In this document: positions 60,738-64,000 of the stretch, piece by piece | Position numbering within the stretch: the first letter of the stretch is position 1 | Layout: each line of letters opens with the position of its first letter | NCBI RefSeq assembly: GCF_000328625.1 | Contig: NC_019978.1 | Coordinates: 1,178,001 to 1,242,000, forward strand | From: Halobacteroides halobius DSM 5150 | GTDB taxonomy: Bacteria > Bacillota > Halanaerobiia > Halobacteroidales > Halobacteroidaceae | DNA: 64,000 nucleotides | Direction: 5' to 3' | Notes under the pieces: model-generated | The model's input: only the letters and a program-made list of their open reading frames with translations | The model's database searches: none | What the model was told of the DNA's origin: nothing | Program-made: the position numbers and the translations under genes

Positions 60738-62111
60738 ATGGTAATGAATAAAAAGATTAGTCTGATCTTGATTGTTATATTATTAATAGCTACAGGATTG
60801 ATTGTAACTAAAATTCAAGATGTGAAAGAGATTGAACCACAAGTAAAAGATGAAAAGACAGGTTTAGGAGTTCCAGTTAAAGTAGCTCAGATAAAAGCAG
60901 GAGCTATAACCAAAACAATAGATTATACAGGGCAAGTAGAATTAAGTAAAGAGATTAGAATTTCTTCTTTGGTAGGAGGGCAAGTAAAAAAGGTAGCAGT
61001 AAAAGTAGGAGAAGAGGTTAAAGAAGGTCAAGTGTTAGTACAATTAGATAAAACTGAACTTCAATTAGCAGTAGATAGTGCTAAAAAAGCTGTTAAGCAG
61101 TCTAAAGTCAAGCTTAGGCAGACTAGATTGAATTTAAATAATTTAACCCAAGAACGAACAGAACTGAACTTAAGTTTGGAGCAAGCTAGAGTTTCTTTAC
61201 AAGAAGTAGAGGCTAAATTAGCTGAAGCTCAAGCTAATTTACAGCGAGTAAAAGCAGAGTATAAAAGAAAGAAACGATTATATGATAATCAGATTATATC
61301 CCAAGCAAAGTTTGATGTTAGTAAAGCTCGTTATAAATCAGCTGTAGCTAAAGTAGAGCAGTTAGAAGCAAAAATAGAGGGTGGAGAAATTAAGCTTAAG
61401 AAATTAAAAGTAAAGTTAGAACAGTTAGCTATTAGAAAGAAAATATTACAGGAGAATTTAAAGCAAACTCAACTGGGAGTGGAGTTGGCCCACAATAAAT
61501 TACAACAGGCCCAAAATAAATTAGGTTATGCTACAATTACTGCTCCTCAAAGAGGAATTATTCTTAAAAAAATTATTACCGAGGGAGAAATTGCTACTCC
61601 AGGTAGACCTCTATTGAACTTAGGAGTAGCTGACCAAGTTAAAGTAAAGATAGCTGTTGGTGATCAGACTTTAAAGTTACTTAAAGTAGGAACACCTGCT
61701 AAAGTCACTTTTGCTTCTTTACCACAACAAGTATTTAGAGCCCAAGTAACTAAAGTTTATCCAGTAGTAAATCAAGTAGGTCTTACTAAAGTTGAACTTG
61801 CTTTAAATAACAGTAACTTTCAGTTAAGAAAAGGAATGTCAGCTCAAGTAGAATTGATAACTAAATCACATAAAAAGACATTATTAGCTCCTAAAGAAGC
61901 AATTTATACTAGTCAGGGCCAAACTTATTTGTATCTAATAAAAAATGATAAAGCTATGCGAAAACAAGTTATTTTAGGTATTAGTAATGGAACCCAAGTA
62001 GAGATACTAACAGATATTGCTCCAGGCACTAGAGTAGCTACTACTAATCATCTTCAGCTAAAAGATGGAAGCCAGGTCTATATCTGGAGTAAGGAGGGCC
62101 AAAAGAAATGA
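60738..62111 (+). CDS. RND efflux periplasmic adaptor (HlyD/MFP family)
   Basis: 457 residues. A membrane anchor or signal (about 5-25) precedes the lipoyl-like half VKKVAVKVGEEVKEGQVLVQLD near 82. A long coiled coil (about 110-250, Lys/Glu/Leu-rich) follows, then the second lipoyl half ATITAPQRGIILKKIITEGE near 265 and a beta-barrel domain. It joins the inner-membrane pump to the outside of this cell type. ATG 60738 is 8 bases after AAAGGGGG; ATG 60744 is an alternative. It overlaps the pump gene by 4 bases. Confidence 0.9.
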   Translation: MVMNKKISLILIVILLIATGLIVTKIQDVKEIEPQVKDEKTGLGVPVKVAQIKAGAITKTIDYTGQVELSKEIRISSLVGGQVKKVAVKVGEEVKEGQVLVQLDKTELQLAVDSAKKAVKQSKVKLRQTRLNLNNLTQERTELNLSLEQARVSLQEVEAKLAEAQANLQRVKAEYKRKKRLYDNQIISQAKFDVSKARYKSAVAKVEQLEAKIEGGEIKLKKLKVKLEQLAIRKKILQENLKQTQLGVELAHNKLQQAQNKLGYATITAPQRGIILKKIITEGEIATPGRPLLNLGVADQVKVKIAVGDQTLKLLKVGTPAKVTFASLPQQVFRAQVTKVYPVVNQVGLTKVELALNNSNFQLRKGMSAQVELITKSHKKTLLAPKEAIYTSQGQTYLYLIKNDKAMRKQVILGISNGTQVEILTDIAPGTRVATTNHLQLKDGSQVYIWSKEGQKK

Positions 62112-64000
62112 CTTTAACTGAATTTGCAGTCAAGAAACGTTATACAACAATAGCTGCTACACTAGCAATTATCCTATTAGGGCTGGGAGGTTATATGTCC
62201 TTAGAGACACAACTTAATCCTGATATTGACCCAGTAGTTGTGAATGTAACAACTACTTATCAAGGAGCAGCACCGTCAGATATAGCTGAGTTAATTAATG
62301 AGCCCTTAACAGAGGAGTTAGGAACTATAGCAGGAGTTGAAAATATTAGTGCGCAAGCAATGGAAGGAAGCTCAATAATTACTGTTGAGTTTAACTATGA
62401 TAAAAATATCGATGTAGCTGCTGTAGAAGTACAAAATGTAATTAATCGGATTAGAGGTGAATTACCTGCTGAAATTAATAGCCCCCAAGTCAAAAAATTC
62501 AGTCCGGCTGATAAACCTGTAGTTACAGTTGGTATTACAGGAGATTATAATTTAACCTATTTACGGACTATAGCTACTAATAAGATTTCACAAAAGTTAC
62601 AATTAGTTAGTGGAGTAGCTAGTGTTGATGTTTTTGGAGGGCACAAAAGGGAGATTTATATAAGTGTTGACCAAGAGAGATTAAAAACTTATAATCTTTC
62701 ATTAAGTAGTATTGTTGCTAAATTAAACCAAGAAAATGTAACTATTCCTGGAGGACGGATTACAAAAGTCAAAAGTGAGTATTTAGTAAGAACGGTAGGA
62801 GAGTATAAATCATTAACCCCAATTAAAAATCTAGTAGTTGGAAATTATCAAGGCCAATTAATTTATTTACGTAATGTAGCTCAAGTTATAGATTCCTATC
62901 AGGATCTAAGAAGCAGGTTTAGATTAAGAGGAAAAGAAGCTGTAGCAATTAATATTATCAAGCAACAGACTGCTAATACAGTTCAAGTTGCCAGCAGAAT
63001 AAAGGATGAATTAAAGAAATTAAGGGTTGAGTATCCCAAGCTTAAATTTACCGTGACAGATGATCAATCTAATTTAGTTAAGATAGTAATTAATAATTTA
63101 ACTAGTAGTTTAAGATTAGGGATTATTTTGACGATGATCTTAATCTTTTTATTCCTTAATAACTGGAGAAATACATTAGCGATTTCTATTTCCATTCCTT
63201 TAACTTTTCTCTTAACTTTAGCTTTGTTAAAAGTATTTGGTTTGACTCTTAATTCTACTACGATGACAGGTTTGATTTTAGCTATAGGAATGTTAGTTGA
63301 TGATTCAATTGTAGTAATCGAAAATATTACTCGTCACTTTGAAGAATTAAAAAGATCACCTAGTCAAGCTGCAATTGAAGGAACTAATGAAATTGCATTA
63401 GCTACAGTAGCAGGGTCTACTACTTCTATGATTGTTTTACTTCCGATTATGTTTATTGGTGGTTTTGTACAACAGATGTTTAGACCATTAGCTATGACTT
63501 TATTATTTGCTTGGACAGGATCTTTAATCACTGCGTTAACCATTATTCCTTTAATAATGACTTTAGTCTTAAAAAGAAAGCAACGAAAAAAGGATAATTT
63601 TATTTATAAGGTGGTTAATTTATTTGGTAAAGCAGTTGATTATAGCCGAGATATCTATTTAAAATTATTAAAAGTAGCTTTGGCTTATCGCGGGGTAGTA
63701 ATAGTATTAGGGATTAGTCTATTAGTAATCAGTATTAGTTTGATGCCCTTAATTGGTTCTACCATGGTACCTAAAATGGATAGTGGGCAAATCTATATTT
63801 CTATTGAAGCTGAACCAGGTAGTTCTTTAACCAAAACAACTTGGATTACTAGACAAGTAGAAGAAATTATTAAGGAAATACCTGAGGTACAGATTTATTC
63901 TAGTCAGATTGGAGCAGAACCTGGGAGTGGCATGTCTAGTGTTACTGGAGCTATGGGGGTTCAACAATCATTTATATCTGTTGATTTAAGTAGTAGTAAC
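62108..64000 (+). CDS. RND (AcrB/HAE1-type) efflux permease, 5' part only
   Basis: 631 codons are open to the window end; the full family length is about 1000-1050. It starts MTLTEFAVKKRYTTIA with the first membrane segment at about 13-33. QLNPDIDPVVVNVTTTYQGA is the porter PN1 start, and GLILAIGMLVDDSIVVIENI near 388-407 holds the paired Asp residues of the proton relay. A duplicated second half begins at STMVPKMDSGQIYI near 552. ATG overlaps the adaptor stop (ATGA). The adaptor/pump pair exports hydrophobic compounds or metals; regulation by the nearby TetR is likely. Confidence 0.92.
   Translation, partial: MTLTEFAVKKRYTTIAATLAIILLGLGGYMSLETQLNPDIDPVVVNVTTTYQGAAPSDIAELINEPLTEELGTIAGVENISAQAMEGSSIITVEFNYDKNIDVAAVEVQNVINRIRGELPAEINSPQVKKFSPADKPVVTVGITGDYNLTYLRTIATNKISQKLQLVSGVASVDVFGGHKREIYISVDQERLKTYNLSLSSIVAKLNQENVTIPGGRITKVKSEYLVRTVGEYKSLTPIKNLVVGNYQGQLIYLRNVAQVIDSYQDLRSRFRLRGKEAVAINIIKQQTANTVQVASRIKDELKKLRVEYPKLKFTVTDDQSNLVKIVINNLTSSLRLGIILTMILIFLFLNNWRNTLAISISIPLTFLLTLALLKVFGLTLNSTTMTGLILAIGMLVDDSIVVIENITRHFEELKRSPSQAAIEGTNEIALATVAGSTTSMIVLLPIMFIGGFVQQMFRPLAMTLLFAWTGSLITALTIIPLIMTLVLKRKQRKKDNFIYKVVNLFGKAVDYSRDIYLKLLKVALAYRGVVIVLGISLLVISISLMPLIGSTMVPKMDSGQIYISIEAEPGSSLTKTTWITRQVEEIIKEIPEVQIYSSQIGAEPGSGMSSVTGAMGVQQSFISVDLSSSN

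Overview
The window reads as chromosome of a low-GC, anaerobic, spore-lineage Bacillota. Evidence seen: AT-rich codon use, strong GGAGG ribosome binding sites, the sporulation gene ylbJ, the Firmicutes-type block Asp23/yloU - DAK2/yloV - DegV - recG - rsmD - coaD - ylbJ with a divergent rpmB, many Fe-S proteins and a sigma-54 operon. The gene content would suit the Halanaerobiales (Halobacteroides/Acetohalobium-like), but that is inference. No tRNA, rRNA or CRISPR array was found.

Layout. 1-0.6 kb: tandem CGGC-domain proteins. 0.6-10.5 kb: one long operon with a GltD-like/HdrD-like fusion oxidoreductase, a TVP38 membrane protein, a YnjBCD-like ABC importer, two rSAM/selenodomain-type sugar transferases and an APH-fold phosphotransferase. 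10.6-17.6 kb: a sigma-54 PrpR-like activator and, behind a clear -24/-12 promoter, a four-carbon sugar-acid operon (split UxaA-type dehydratase, KdgT permease, DUF1537-type kinase, PdxA-like dehydrogenase). 17.8-25.9 kb: a 1853-residue secreted Rhs protein with small membrane ORFs behind it and a displaced, broken Rhs 3' cassette carrying another tip. 25.9-27.6 kb: an IS110-family element with a structured, probably guide-RNA-like, 3' non-coding end. 27.7-34 kb: second PdxA, TrpP-like transporter, UvrD-type helicase, ndk and malic enzyme. 34-42 kb: the conserved housekeeping block. 42-50.8 kb: CoA-disulfide reductase-rhodanese, an amidase split by an in-frame UAG, Amidase_6 protein, YuiF-type antiporter, deoD, DUF3231 protein, membrane ferredoxin and thioredoxin. 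50.8-64 kb: GH13 enzyme, long FtsA-like ATPase, CMD/hemerythrin/Nfu proteins, P1B ATPase with separate HMA protein, Crp/Fnr and TetR regulators, cupin, and an RND efflux pair running off the end.

Main observations. Three genes (second ABC permease, the PrpR-like activator and ndk) lack an AUG/GUG/UUG start behind their Shine-Dalgarno site. Each has AUU, AUA or AUC exactly 8 nt after GGAGG, which suggests near-cognate initiation is tolerated here. The 0.6-10.5 kb operon is a coherent, poorly understood system. The IS110 3' end is a candidate bridge/seekRNA. Crp/Fnr-, FNR-, TetR- and SqrR-like operator palindromes lie in front of redox and metal/efflux genes.
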